Below are positions 1 through 5,891 of a stretch of DNA of 5,891 nt, piece after piece (the first letter of the stretch is position 1; each line of letters starts with the position of its first letter). A program made the position numbers and the translations under genes. This DNA is from Bacteroidales bacterium (GTDB lineage: Bacteria > Bacteroidota > Bacteroidia > Bacteroidales > ML635J-15). The notes beneath the pieces are model-generated. The model ran no database searches. It was not told the DNA's origin and worked only from the letters and a program-made list of their open reading frames with translations. The stretch is taken from NCBI GenBank assembly GCA_028697515.1, contig JAQVEY010000166.1, forward strand, positions 1 through 5,891. Reading direction: 5' to 3'.

Positions 1-744
1 CTTCTTGTTTTTATTGCGATATTTTACTTTTAGTTCTTTATCGGGGATAAAAAACTCTTTAATTCCATACAAAAATCTGGACAGCCAAATAGTTATATCT
101 GTACCCTTTTTATAGTTTAGAACAAAAACGAATCCCATAAATGCTCCACCCAGATGAGCGATATGTCCTCCCGCATTATCAATAGGAATACTTATCAAAT
201 CAATTACTATAATTATAATTGCCAGATATTTAAGTCTGACTTTCCCGAAAAGAAACATATACACTTCCTGATTTGGAACTAATGCAGCAACAGAAATTAC
301 TATAGCCATAACAGAAGCCGAAGCTCCCAAAGCAATTGAAAAGTATTTTATAAATGAAAATGCAGGAATAGTATTAAAAGCTATAATATAGAATGCGGCA
401 CCTGTTATGCCTCCCATTATATATATACTCAATAATTGTCTTTGAGAAAGATATTGCAGAAATAATTTTCCAAACCAGAAAAACACCATTATATTAAACA
501 ATAAGTGTAAAAAACTTTCGTGAGTAAACATATAAGTAATTACAGTCCAAGGTTTAAGCCATAGATTTGAAGTATCAGCAGGTACAGCAAGAAATTCTAC
601 TAAGTCAAATTCTTTTATCCCTGATAAAAACAATATTGCATTAATCAAATGGATTAATACAAATACAATCAAATTAATATAAATAAGGATATTAAAATTG
701 TTCCTCCCCTTGAAACTGTTTTTTATTTCATCAATAAGTTTCAT
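1..744 (-). CDS. Rhomboid family intramembrane serine protease (second of a tandem pair; C-terminus cut by window edge)
   Basis: This open frame starts at the ATG at 744 and runs 248 residues to the left edge without a stop, so the C-terminus is missing. It encodes a polytopic inner-membrane protease that would cleave transmembrane substrates. The rhomboid signatures are in order: a His/Asn region with H75, H80 and N84 (HLLFN), the nucleophile motif GASAS with Ser142, and the second dyad residue His197 in HIAHLGGAFMG. The usual last Gly of GxSG is Ala here, which rhomboids can tolerate. After the last membrane segment (about 200-226) a hydrophilic, lysine-rich tail begins (KVKYRNKNKK); Bacteroidota homologues often carry a soluble C-terminal extension there. 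The start codon directly abuts the TAG stop of the upstream rhomboid (TAGATG), implying translational coupling and one mRNA with mutL. The substrate is unknown. Confidence 0.95.
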   Translation of the reverse strand, partial: MKLIDEIKNSFKGRNNFNILIYINLIVFVLIHLINAILFLSGIKEFDLVEFLAVPADTSNLWLKPWTVITYMFTHESFLHLLFNIMVFFWFGKLFLQYLSQRQLLSIYIMGGITGAAFYIIAFNTIPAFSFIKYFSIALGASASVMAIVISVAALVPNQEVYMFLFGKVRLKYLAIIIIVIDLISIPIDNAGGHIAHLGGAFMGFVFVLNYKKGTDITIWLSRFLYGIKEFFIPDKELKVKYRNKNKK

Positions 745-1467
745 CTAATTCCAACGATTAAATTTCCACTTATTCCAAATCAAAAAGAAAATAAATCCAA
801 ATATTATCCCACCTAAATGCGCAAAATGGGCTACATTCCCCGAACCATCCATAACATATCCAATTACTAAAGCAACAACCGCAATATATTTTCCTTTGAT
901 TGGAATAGGTGGAAATAATAACTGTAACTGAGCGTTTGGAAATGACATTCCAAAAGCCGTCAAAAGTCCGAATATTGCTCCGGAAGCTCCTACTGTTGGT
1001 GTGTTTATCAATATATTTAAATCCCTCATGTCTATGTCAACATAGTTTTTCCCTTGCAATAAAACATTTGCGCCATCATTTAAAACCATTTCAACCTGGT
1101 CTGGAAACATTTGAGATATCATAGAGTTTATTTGTATTCCTACAACTAACAAATGTATTGCAGCAGCTCCTAAGCCTGTAAAGAAATAAAATATTAAAAA
1201 CCGTTTAGGACCCCAAATCTCTTCAAGGATTTTTCCAAACATATAAAGAGCAAACATATTAAATAATAAATGCCAAAAACTCCCATGCATAAACATGTGC
1301 GTAACAAGTTGATATGGCTCAAAGAAATCTGATTTAAAACTATATACAGCAAGTTTCATCCCGACTTCTGGCATTAGCATTTTAACGACAAAAAGAATAA
1401 TATTTATTATCAATAATGTTTTTACTACCGGAGGTAAATTAAAAAAACCTTGCCTTTGAAAACTCAT
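745..1467 (-). CDS. Rhomboid family intramembrane serine protease (first of a tandem pair)
   Basis: This complete 240-aa integral membrane protease has the core rhomboid architecture of about six membrane segments. Visible signatures are H57, H61, H66 and N70 (HLLFN, the oxyanion/structural region after the first helix), the nucleophile motif GASG with Ser162, and the dyad histidine His217 within AHLGGIIFG. A hydrophilic insert of roughly 45 residues (about 111-156) sits between the third and fourth membrane segments and is absent from the neighbouring rhomboid. The protein ends shortly after the last helix with a basic, Trp-rich tail (WNKWKFNRWN). The start at 1467 lies 6 bases after the mutL stop, where two stops occur in tandem (TAATAA), and gives the N-terminal LPPVVKTLLIINI expected for this family. 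It is almost certainly cotranscribed with mutL. Its substrate cannot be inferred. Confidence 0.97.
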   Translation of the reverse strand: MSFQRQGFFNLPPVVKTLLIINIILFVVKMLMPEVGMKLAVYSFKSDFFEPYQLVTHMFMHGSFWHLLFNMFALYMFGKILEEIWGPKRFLIFYFFTGLGAAAIHLLVVGIQINSMISQMFPDQVEMVLNDGANVLLQGKNYVDIDMRDLNILINTPTVGASGAIFGLLTAFGMSFPNAQLQLLFPPIPIKGKYIAVVALVIGYVMDGSGNVAHFAHLGGIIFGFIFFLIWNKWKFNRWN

Positions 1468-1473
1468 AATTTA

Positions 1474-3315
1474 TTAATTTAATTTTTTTTCAATTTCATC
1501 TATATTGATAATTTCCAGTATTTTTTTCCCTTCAACAGTATAATTATGGTTTGAGCATGACATAAGCCTATAAAATAAGTCCTGCATTTCTTCCTCTCTC
1601 AATACTTTCCCAATTTTAAATGTTGCTGTTTTTGCAAGAGATAAGGCAATTTTTTCGTTTAATACCATTTCGGCAGAGCCGGATATCTCACCTAATACAT
1701 AAACCATTTGTTCGATTGTTTTTAGTGGATCAATATCTGTTAAATCTCCAGGAACTCCCCTGATTTCAAATTTATTTTTACCAATTAAAACTATTTCAAA
1801 ACCAATATTGTTAAGTTCGGATGTTACTTCAAGTAAAACGGCTCTATCATCAGGTCCTGGTTCATAAATTACAGGAAATAAAGATTTTTGAACAACACCT
1901 TTACGTGTTTCGAGCAAGCTCATAAATTTTTCAAACAAAATCCTTTCATGTGCTCTCTTCTGATCAATAATAATCATTCCCGATTTGCCTGTAGTGAGAA
2001 TATATTTATTTTTAAGCTGAAAGAATACATTTTTTGTCTGAGTATAAATTTGATTCTGTTCAGGGATAAGTTCATTGTTCTCTGTTAAAGGTTTTTCCTG
2101 TGGTAAATAAAAATCATCAGGAGTTTTTTGTGTGTTATCCACATAAAGACTTTGCCAATTCTTTGGTGGATTATTTGAGGCTTTGCTATATGAATTAGCT
2201 TTAGCAACTGATTCAAATGGATTATAATCAGGATTTACAGATATTGCTGGTGGTTTAACGCTTGTTTTTGATGTCAAATGCAAATCTCTAGTAATATTTT
2301 CCTCGAAATCTAATCCGGGAATAATATTAAATTTCCCTAACGCTTCTTTGATTGCAGAATTAAGTATTTGAAAAATTGCTTGTTCATCTTCAAACTTTAT
2401 TTCAGTTTTTGTAGGATGTATGTTAATATCAATACTTGAGGGGTCTGTTTCGAGATAGATAAAAAATGACGGGTGTTCGCCTTCGGCTATTAATTTATCA
2501 TAAGCCATTGTTACAGACTTTCTGAAGTACGGATGTAACATATATCTGTTATTGACAAAGAAATACTGTTCAGATGTCGATTTTTTTGATCTTTCGGGTT
2601 TGGCAATAAATCCTTTTATATTTATAATAGAGGTCTCAACACTTACATTAACCAGATGCTGATTAAGAGATTTTCCAAAAACGCTCACAATTCTTTGTCT
2701 TAGATTTTCGGGTACTAGTTTTAGAACAGTATTGTTATCAAAGACTACCAAAAAAGACAATTCCGGATGCGCTAATACGATTCTATATATTTCATTTAAA
2801 ATATTTCTGCCTTCAACATTATCCGACTTTAAAAATTTTCTACGAGCAGGAACATTAAAGAAAAGATTTTTAACCATAAAATTTGAGCCTTTTGGACAAC
2901 TAACCGGCTCTTGCGACAGAACTTCAGACCCACTAATAGTTATTTGAGTACCAACATCATCTGTTTCTCTTTTTGTTTTAAGATCTACCGAGGCAACCGC
3001 CGCAATAGACGCAAGAGCTTCGCCCCTAAAACCCATGGTTCTTATGGCAAATAGGTCTTTTGCTTCAGAAATTTTTGAGGTAGCATGACGTTCAAAAGCC
3101 ATACGAGCATCAATCGGAGACATCCCAAGACCATTATCAATTATTTGAATCAGAGTTTTACCAGCATCTTTGATAATAATCTGTATTTCCTTCGCTCCTG
3201 CATCAATTGCATTCTCCGTTAGTTCCTTGACGACAGAAGCAGGACGCTGAATAACTTCGCCTGCTGCAATCTGATTTGCTACAGAATCTGATAATAATCT
3301 GATAATTTCTGCCAT
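1474..3315 (-). CDS. mutL: DNA mismatch repair protein MutL
   Basis: MutL is the cytoplasmic ATPase that links MutS mismatch recognition to strand incision. The N-terminal GHKL ATPase shows KELTENAIDAG (base E31, Mg-binding N35), DNGLGM (60-65), ATSKI (78-82), GFRGEALASIAAV (95-107), LFFNVPARRKFL (151-162) and the phosphate-contacting lysine in NIHPTKTEIKF (K303). A low-complexity linker (about 340-425) leads to the C-terminal dimerisation domain, beginning near FFQLKNKYIL (431-440). QKSLFP (476-481) fits the Qxx(L/I)xP beta-clamp-binding motif. The endonuclease signature is incomplete: DQHA(x)2E(x)4E reads DQKRAHERILFE (451-462). The usual Cys motif reads LAKTATFK (560-567), and CPHGRP is replaced by CSNHNYTVEGK (587-597). 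At 613 aa it has normal length. ATG overlaps the stop of the upstream small gene by one base (TAATG), which indicates coupled translation. Confidence 0.99.
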   Translation of the reverse strand: MAEIIRLLSDSVANQIAAGEVIQRPASVVKELTENAIDAGAKEIQIIIKDAGKTLIQIIDNGLGMSPIDARMAFERHATSKISEAKDLFAIRTMGFRGEALASIAAVASVDLKTKRETDDVGTQITISGSEVLSQEPVSCPKGSNFMVKNLFFNVPARRKFLKSDNVEGRNILNEIYRIVLAHPELSFLVVFDNNTVLKLVPENLRQRIVSVFGKSLNQHLVNVSVETSIINIKGFIAKPERSKKSTSEQYFFVNNRYMLHPYFRKSVTMAYDKLIAEGEHPSFFIYLETDPSSIDINIHPTKTEIKFEDEQAIFQILNSAIKEALGKFNIIPGLDFEENITRDLHLTSKTSVKPPAISVNPDYNPFESVAKANSYSKASNNPPKNWQSLYVDNTQKTPDDFYLPQEKPLTENNELIPEQNQIYTQTKNVFFQLKNKYILTTGKSGMIIIDQKRAHERILFEKFMSLLETRKGVVQKSLFPVIYEPGPDDRAVLLEVTSELNNIGFEIVLIGKNKFEIRGVPGDLTDIDPLKTIEQMVYVLGEISGSAEMVLNEKIALSLAKTATFKIGKVLREEEMQDLFYRLMSCSNHNYTVEGKKILEIINIDEIEKKLN

Positions 3316-3638
3316 TATTTGCTGAAAAATTTAATAACAGAACTTAAATCTGAAGTAATTATTATATATGCCAGACAAAACAAGACACCTATGATTACAA
3401 TTAATCTTAAAGTTGAATTTCTGCTACGAAAAGCTGTACGTGGCATTTTTGGTCTAAAACTCCCTTTAATTGTACTTCCTGGCTTAATTTCCTGTTCACC
3501 ATCAACCGGAGCTTTTCCCATTGAATGTCTTAGTTCGTTAAGTTTTTCCTTACGTTCTTCTTTATCAGGATCATAAAACCTTGGCTTATAATCAAATACG
3601 TTATATTGAGGTAATTTGAAAAAACTTCCTACTCCCAT
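3315..3638 (-). CDS. Small single-pass membrane protein of unknown function, coupled to mutL
   Basis: This 107-aa protein has no function I can assign. The N-terminal 75 residues are hydrophilic and charged, with a motif FDYKPRFYDPDKEERKEK (15-32) and a basic stretch (about 58-73). One strongly hydrophobic segment (about 77-95, LRLIVIIGVLFCLAYIII) follows, and a short tail ends the protein. This suggests a tail-proximal anchor with the charged domain on one membrane face. I recall similar small proteins with F-x-Y-x-P-R-[FY]-Y near mutL in other Bacteroidota, sometimes mislabelled as a riboflavin synthase subunit because ribH can lie nearby; nothing here supports that enzymatic role. It is a real gene: it has a promoter-like element just upstream, fills the space exactly, and its TAA shares a base with the mutL ATG. 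The start at 3638 is the first ATG after the promoter candidate. Confidence 0.8.
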   Translation of the reverse strand: MGVGSFFKLPQYNVFDYKPRFYDPDKEERKEKLNELRHSMGKAPVDGEQEIKPGSTIKGSFRPKMPRTAFRSRNSTLRLIVIIGVLFCLAYIIITSDLSSVIKFFSK

Positions 3639-3651
3639 AATATTTTTTTTA

Positions 3652-3659
3652 CAAATTTA
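3652..3659 (-). promoter_or_regulatory. Candidate Bacteroidota -7 promoter element for the mutL operon
   Basis: Read on the minus strand this is TAAATTTG, an exact match to the TAnnTTTG -7 consensus of Bacteroidota primary sigma promoters. It lies 13 bases before the ATG of the 107-aa gene, in the only sizeable gap (84 bases) between the flippase and the mutL gene group. I see no clear TTG -33 box at the usual spacing of about 19-22 bases, so the match is partial. If used, the leader would be under about 10 bases and A-rich, without a Shine-Dalgarno sequence. Confidence 0.5.
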
Positions 3660-3722
3660 TGATTTTTTTCTGAATTTGACCACTACAATGCCCATTATCC
3701 TTCAATCAATAAAAGGCTTTAA

Positions 3723-5207
3723 CTATTTTTTAAGTTTTAACTTCCCTAGAAAATTGATTATTAAAGATTTATATTCGTCCAAATATCCTGTAAAATATAA
3801 TGGCCCTGCAAATAAAACACAAAGCAAAATCGAACGCAATATAAGATCGATAATATAATTCCCTGCTTGTGGTAATAGTAATGACAGAAAATATGCTGCT
3901 GCTCCAAATATTAGTATTAGCAAATGCTTAGTTTCAAAGGGTTGAAATCCGAGTTTAATTTTTATAAATAAAAATCTAATAAAAAAATACAGCAAAAATG
4001 AAACTGCCGAAGCAATTCCCGCACCTGTAATTCCAAGTTCCGGTAAGAGTATAATATTTAAACTAACAATAGAAATAATTAAAACTATCATTATTACGAC
4101 GTGTTGCCTATAATATTTACTAAATTGTATTATCTCTCCGCTAACACTAGCAATCATCTGAAGCAGGTGCGCTAAAGAAATAAACAAAATAACATATTTC
4201 CCCTGCGAAAACGCTGGAGGTAAAATTTCTAAAATACTATTGACATTTCCCCATATCAATAGAAAAAGGATAGTTCCAATAATCATTAGATTTGTTGTAC
4301 TTTTTTTATATATTAAATCTACTTGTGCTTGGTCACCATTTTTAAACGCCTCAGCAATAAGAGACCCCGAAATTCTTATTAATGATCTGCCTGGTAATAA
4401 AATAATAGTTCCAAAAAAGAATACTGTTGAATAAATCCCGGTAGCACTTAAATCGCAGAAATGATTTATTAAATATCTGTCAAGTTGCATTACGACCATC
4501 CCACTAAAACCAGAGATTAGTCCAAATGCAGCAACAGATACAATTTCTTTAACAAATGCAGGTTTAAATATTGAAAAAGATGGTCTCAATAAAAAATGAT
4601 GTTTATGCATAAGTAGCAAACAAATCAATAAGACTGGAGCTCCGTAACAAATTGTATAAAAAATGATAAAATCGTGAAAGTCAAAAACCCCAAACCAGAA
4701 TAATAATATTCCTCCTAGATTAAGGATTCTTAAGAGAAACTCTTTAACAAACAAACCAAAAGATGCATTAAAAAGTATTCTGTTATATGTGTCGATTAAT
4801 AAGTGAAAAATTGTTATAAAAATAAGCGGTATTAATAAATATACATATTCGGCAAACAATGGAGATTTATCAATATTTTCTGAAATAAGATTGGGTTTTA
4901 AAATATAATAAGCCCCAGAACAGATTAAAAAACCGAGAGTCCCTGAAGCAATTAAAAAAAATAAAAAACCATTGTGATGATTTTTCTCGTCTCTGAAATA
5001 AGGGAATTGCCTAAGGGTTACATTTACCAAGCCTAAACTTCCAAATTGCCCAAAAATAGCCGATATAGCGACCAAAAGATTTGTCAAACCAATCTCAGCG
5101 GTGGAGAAAATCTGAGGCATTATAAGTGCAACATTGACAAAACCAATTAAAGCACCCAGATATGAATATATCGAACCTTTTATTGTCTGTCTTGCAATTA
5201 TTCCCAT
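3723..5207 (-). CDS. Polysaccharide/oligosaccharide flippase-like membrane protein (MOP exporter superfamily)
   Basis: This 494-aa protein is hydrophobic along nearly its whole length, with about 12-14 predicted membrane helices (for example near 12-33, 41-62, 80-101, 121-139, 178-200, 308-320, 371-388, 394-415, 430-446 and 460-476). Its length and layout match Wzx-type lipid-linked oligosaccharide flippases. Family-like features are an N-terminal start with RQTIKGSIYSYLGALIGF, a mid-protein QLDRYLINHF segment (241-250) followed by ATGIYS, and GITGAGIAS (402-410) in the C-terminal half. It would move lipid-linked glycan precursors across the inner membrane for LPS, capsule or glycoprotein synthesis, but the substrate cannot be read from the sequence and no glycosyltransferases lie in the window. 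The start at 5207 lies 10 bases after the upstream stop behind an A7 tract with no Shine-Dalgarno, so it probably shares a transcript with the IPExxxVDY gene. A more distant lipid II flippase-like role cannot be excluded. Confidence 0.87.
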   Translation of the reverse strand: MGIIARQTIKGSIYSYLGALIGFVNVALIMPQIFSTAEIGLTNLLVAISAIFGQFGSLGLVNVTLRQFPYFRDEKNHHNGFLFFLIASGTLGFLICSGAYYILKPNLISENIDKSPLFAEYVYLLIPLIFITIFHLLIDTYNRILFNASFGLFVKEFLLRILNLGGILLFWFGVFDFHDFIIFYTICYGAPVLLICLLLMHKHHFLLRPSFSIFKPAFVKEIVSVAAFGLISGFSGMVVMQLDRYLINHFCDLSATGIYSTVFFFGTIILLPGRSLIRISGSLIAEAFKNGDQAQVDLIYKKSTTNLMIIGTILFLLIWGNVNSILEILPPAFSQGKYVILFISLAHLLQMIASVSGEIIQFSKYYRQHVVIMIVLIISIVSLNIILLPELGITGAGIASAVSFLLYFFIRFLFIKIKLGFQPFETKHLLILIFGAAAYFLSLLLPQAGNYIIDLILRSILLCVLFAGPLYFTGYLDEYKSLIINFLGKLKLKK

Positions 5208-5217
5208 TTTTTTTGAT

Positions 5218-5637
5218 TTAGAATAACAATTTTTCTCTAGACTTAAGATTTGCCGGATTAAGCTTGAACACTGCAGAAATACTAGTAATCGATTTTAGCT
5301 TAACAATTAGTTTATCCAATAAATCGATGTTCTCAAAATCATAAATAATAACGAAATAGTCTATATTTTTTAGTTCATCAATCAAAAAACCTGCATTTCC
5401 TTTATTAGAAACTATTTTTATTCTATTTCCATGATTATCATCACTAGTTTCATAAATACTAAATAACTGAAAATCCGAAAATCGTGAATCAATTATTTCT
5501 AAACCTGAAGATCTGGTAAACTCTAAACCCAAGATTTCACTCAAGTGCCAAGATAATTTATAATCATCATCGGTAGATGATATCCCTATCAAGTTAAAAT
5601 TAAATTCGGGAGTATATTTTAGTTTTTTCGTTTTCAT
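5218..5637 (-). CDS. IPExxxVDY family protein (function unknown)
   Basis: This 139-aa soluble acidic protein matches the IPExxxVDY family, which is restricted to Bacteroidota and has no established function. The naming motif appears as IDELKNIDY (86-94), with Pro replaced by Asp and Val by Ile. Other family-like features are DYKLSWHLSEILG near the start (25-37) and the C-terminal LKSREKLLF ending. There is no signal peptide or membrane segment. The gene follows rnc, which is the position I recall for the family. An upstream in-frame ATG at 5655 would add MFTFAV, but I chose 5637 because the promoter candidate at 5643-5675 overlaps the longer version and because MKTKKLKY fits a family N-terminus. 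The flippase gene follows after 10 bases. Confidence 0.86.
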   Translation of the reverse strand: MKTKKLKYTPEFNFNLIGISSTDDDYKLSWHLSEILGLEFTRSSGLEIIDSRFSDFQLFSIYETSDDNHGNRIKIVSNKGNAGFLIDELKNIDYFVIIYDFENIDLLDKLIVKLKSITSISAVFKLNPANLKSREKLLF

Positions 5638-5642
5638 TACTG

Positions 5643-5675
5643 CAAATGTAAACAATTAAACCTAAATTAATCAAT
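5643..5675 (-). promoter_or_regulatory. Candidate Bacteroidota promoter for the IPExxxVDY-flippase unit
   Basis: On the minus strand, TACATTTG (5643-5650) matches the TAnnTTTG -7 consensus exactly. ATTG (5672-5675) lies 21 bases upstream of it, at an acceptable spacing for the TTG-containing -33 box. The -7 box ends only 5 bases before the ATG at 5637, so the transcript would begin at or within a few bases of the start codon. This also argues against the alternative upstream ATG at 5655, which would not be transcribed from here. Confidence 0.6.
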
Positions 5676-5691
5676 AGACACTAAAACTTTG

Positions 5692-5714
5692 ACACAGTAT
5701 TTATTTAACAGTGT
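5692..5714. repeat. Imperfect inverted repeat between rnc and the IPExxxVDY gene
   Basis: ACACAGT (5692-5698) and ACAGTGT (5708-5714) form a 7-bp stem with one mismatch around a 9-base AT loop. It lies 34 bases past the rnc stop and upstream of the promoter candidate. It could be a weak rnc 3' hairpin or a protein site, but no good T-run follows in the direction of transcription, so I do not call it a terminator. A chance occurrence in AT-rich DNA is quite possible. Confidence 0.25.
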
Positions 5715-5748
5715 TGAAACTAAAAAAATTGCTGCGGTAAAGATATTT

Positions 5749-5891
5749 TTAATAAATCTCATTATAGATATTCTTTTTCAAGACATCTAATGCAGAATAA
5801 GAAGCTTTCTGTTCGGCTTCTTTTTTTGACCAGCCTTTTCCTTCTGACAGAAAAAGACTATTCAAACATATCTCACAACAAAAGTGATGGA
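5749..5891 (-). CDS. rnc: Ribonuclease III, C-terminal dsRNA-binding domain (5' part outside window)
   Basis: Only the last 46 residues and the TAA stop are in the window; the catalytic RNase III domain lies beyond the right edge. The visible part is the second half of a double-stranded RNA-binding domain: a beta-strand region (FCCEICLN), then GKGWSKKEAEQKAS (17-30), the Lys-Lys/Ala-Glu RNA-contact motif at the start of the last helix, and SALDVLKKN closing the fold. RNase III cuts double-stranded RNA, chiefly rRNA precursors and structured mRNAs. A dsRBD at the C-terminus, together with the following IPExxxVDY gene, makes rnc the best assignment. A different dsRBD protein is formally possible from this fragment alone. 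The motif has Ser where the second Ala of the common AEQxAA is usual, and a Cys-Cys-x-x-Cys cluster in the strand. Confidence 0.9.
   Translation of the reverse strand, partial: HHFCCEICLNSLFLSEGKGWSKKEAEQKASYSALDVLKKNIYNEIY

Noticed and set aside
1236..1258. Two further TAnnTTTG matches on the minus strand (1236-1243 and 1251-1258) that could be an internal promoter for the downstream rhomboid
   Set aside because: Both fall inside the rhomboid coding sequence, where they simply encode Met-Phe dipeptides (MFG, MFA) with no matching -33 box, and are about 500 bases from the next start. Chance matches are expected in AT-rich DNA.
1888..2088. Plus-strand open frame of 66 codons opposite mutL (and similar ones at 909-1124, 2732-2947, 3319-3576, 3616-3858 and 4240-4434)
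   Set aside because: All lie antisense to well-supported genes, show no recognisable domain or start context, and are explained by low GC content and the codon use of the real genes. The frame at 3616-3858 also crosses the promoter region and runs into the flippase gene.
3690..3720. Possible intrinsic terminator after the flippase gene (CCTT...AAGG pairing)
   Set aside because: Only four base pairs form, the loop is long, and no T-run follows in the direction of transcription.
5638..5655. Upstream ATG adding MFTFAV to the IPExxxVDY protein
   Set aside because: The best promoter candidate overlaps these codons, so they would not be in the transcript, and MKTKKLKY is a more typical beginning.
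1..5891. Search for an undescribed defence or mobile system
   Set aside because: All seven genes are housekeeping-type or conserved Bacteroidota families on one strand with tight operon spacing. There are no transposase, integrase, toxin-antitoxin, repeat-array or attachment-site features.

Overview
The window is an AT-rich stretch with seven genes, all on the minus strand, so it reads from high to low coordinates. It looks chromosomal and comes from the phylum Bacteroidota. Three things support this: an IPExxxVDY-family gene directly after rnc, start regions with A-rich tracts instead of Shine-Dalgarno sequences, and two upstream regions carrying the Bacteroidota -7 promoter element TAnnTTTG. 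A Bacteroidales-like or related lineage is plausible, but the sequence alone does not settle the order.

Right part (5891 to 3723): the C-terminal end of ribonuclease III (dsRNA-binding domain) enters from the window edge. A gap of about 110 bases follows, with a good promoter candidate, then a small IPExxxVDY-family protein of unknown function. Ten bases later comes a polytopic membrane protein of the polysaccharide/oligosaccharide flippase (MOP exporter) type. The last two probably form one transcription unit.

Left part (3659 to 1): a second promoter candidate precedes a compact four-gene operon. It contains a 107-aa single-pass membrane protein of unknown function, the mismatch-repair protein MutL, and two tandem but divergent rhomboid intramembrane serine proteases. 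Junctions are very tight: a TAATG overlap, a 6-base gap, and a stop directly abutting a start. The second rhomboid runs off the left edge without a stop codon, so its C-terminus is missing.

The genes do not form an obvious single pathway. They cover RNA processing, an unknown family, envelope glycan export, DNA repair and membrane proteolysis, and resemble conserved housekeeping linkages of Bacteroidota. I found no mobile element, CRISPR array, tRNA/rRNA or clear intrinsic terminator, and nothing that convincingly amounts to an undescribed system. The points most worth a second look are the degenerate endonuclease motifs of MutL, a probably leaderless transcript for the IPExxxVDY gene, and the fixed coupling of a small membrane protein and two rhomboids to mutL.
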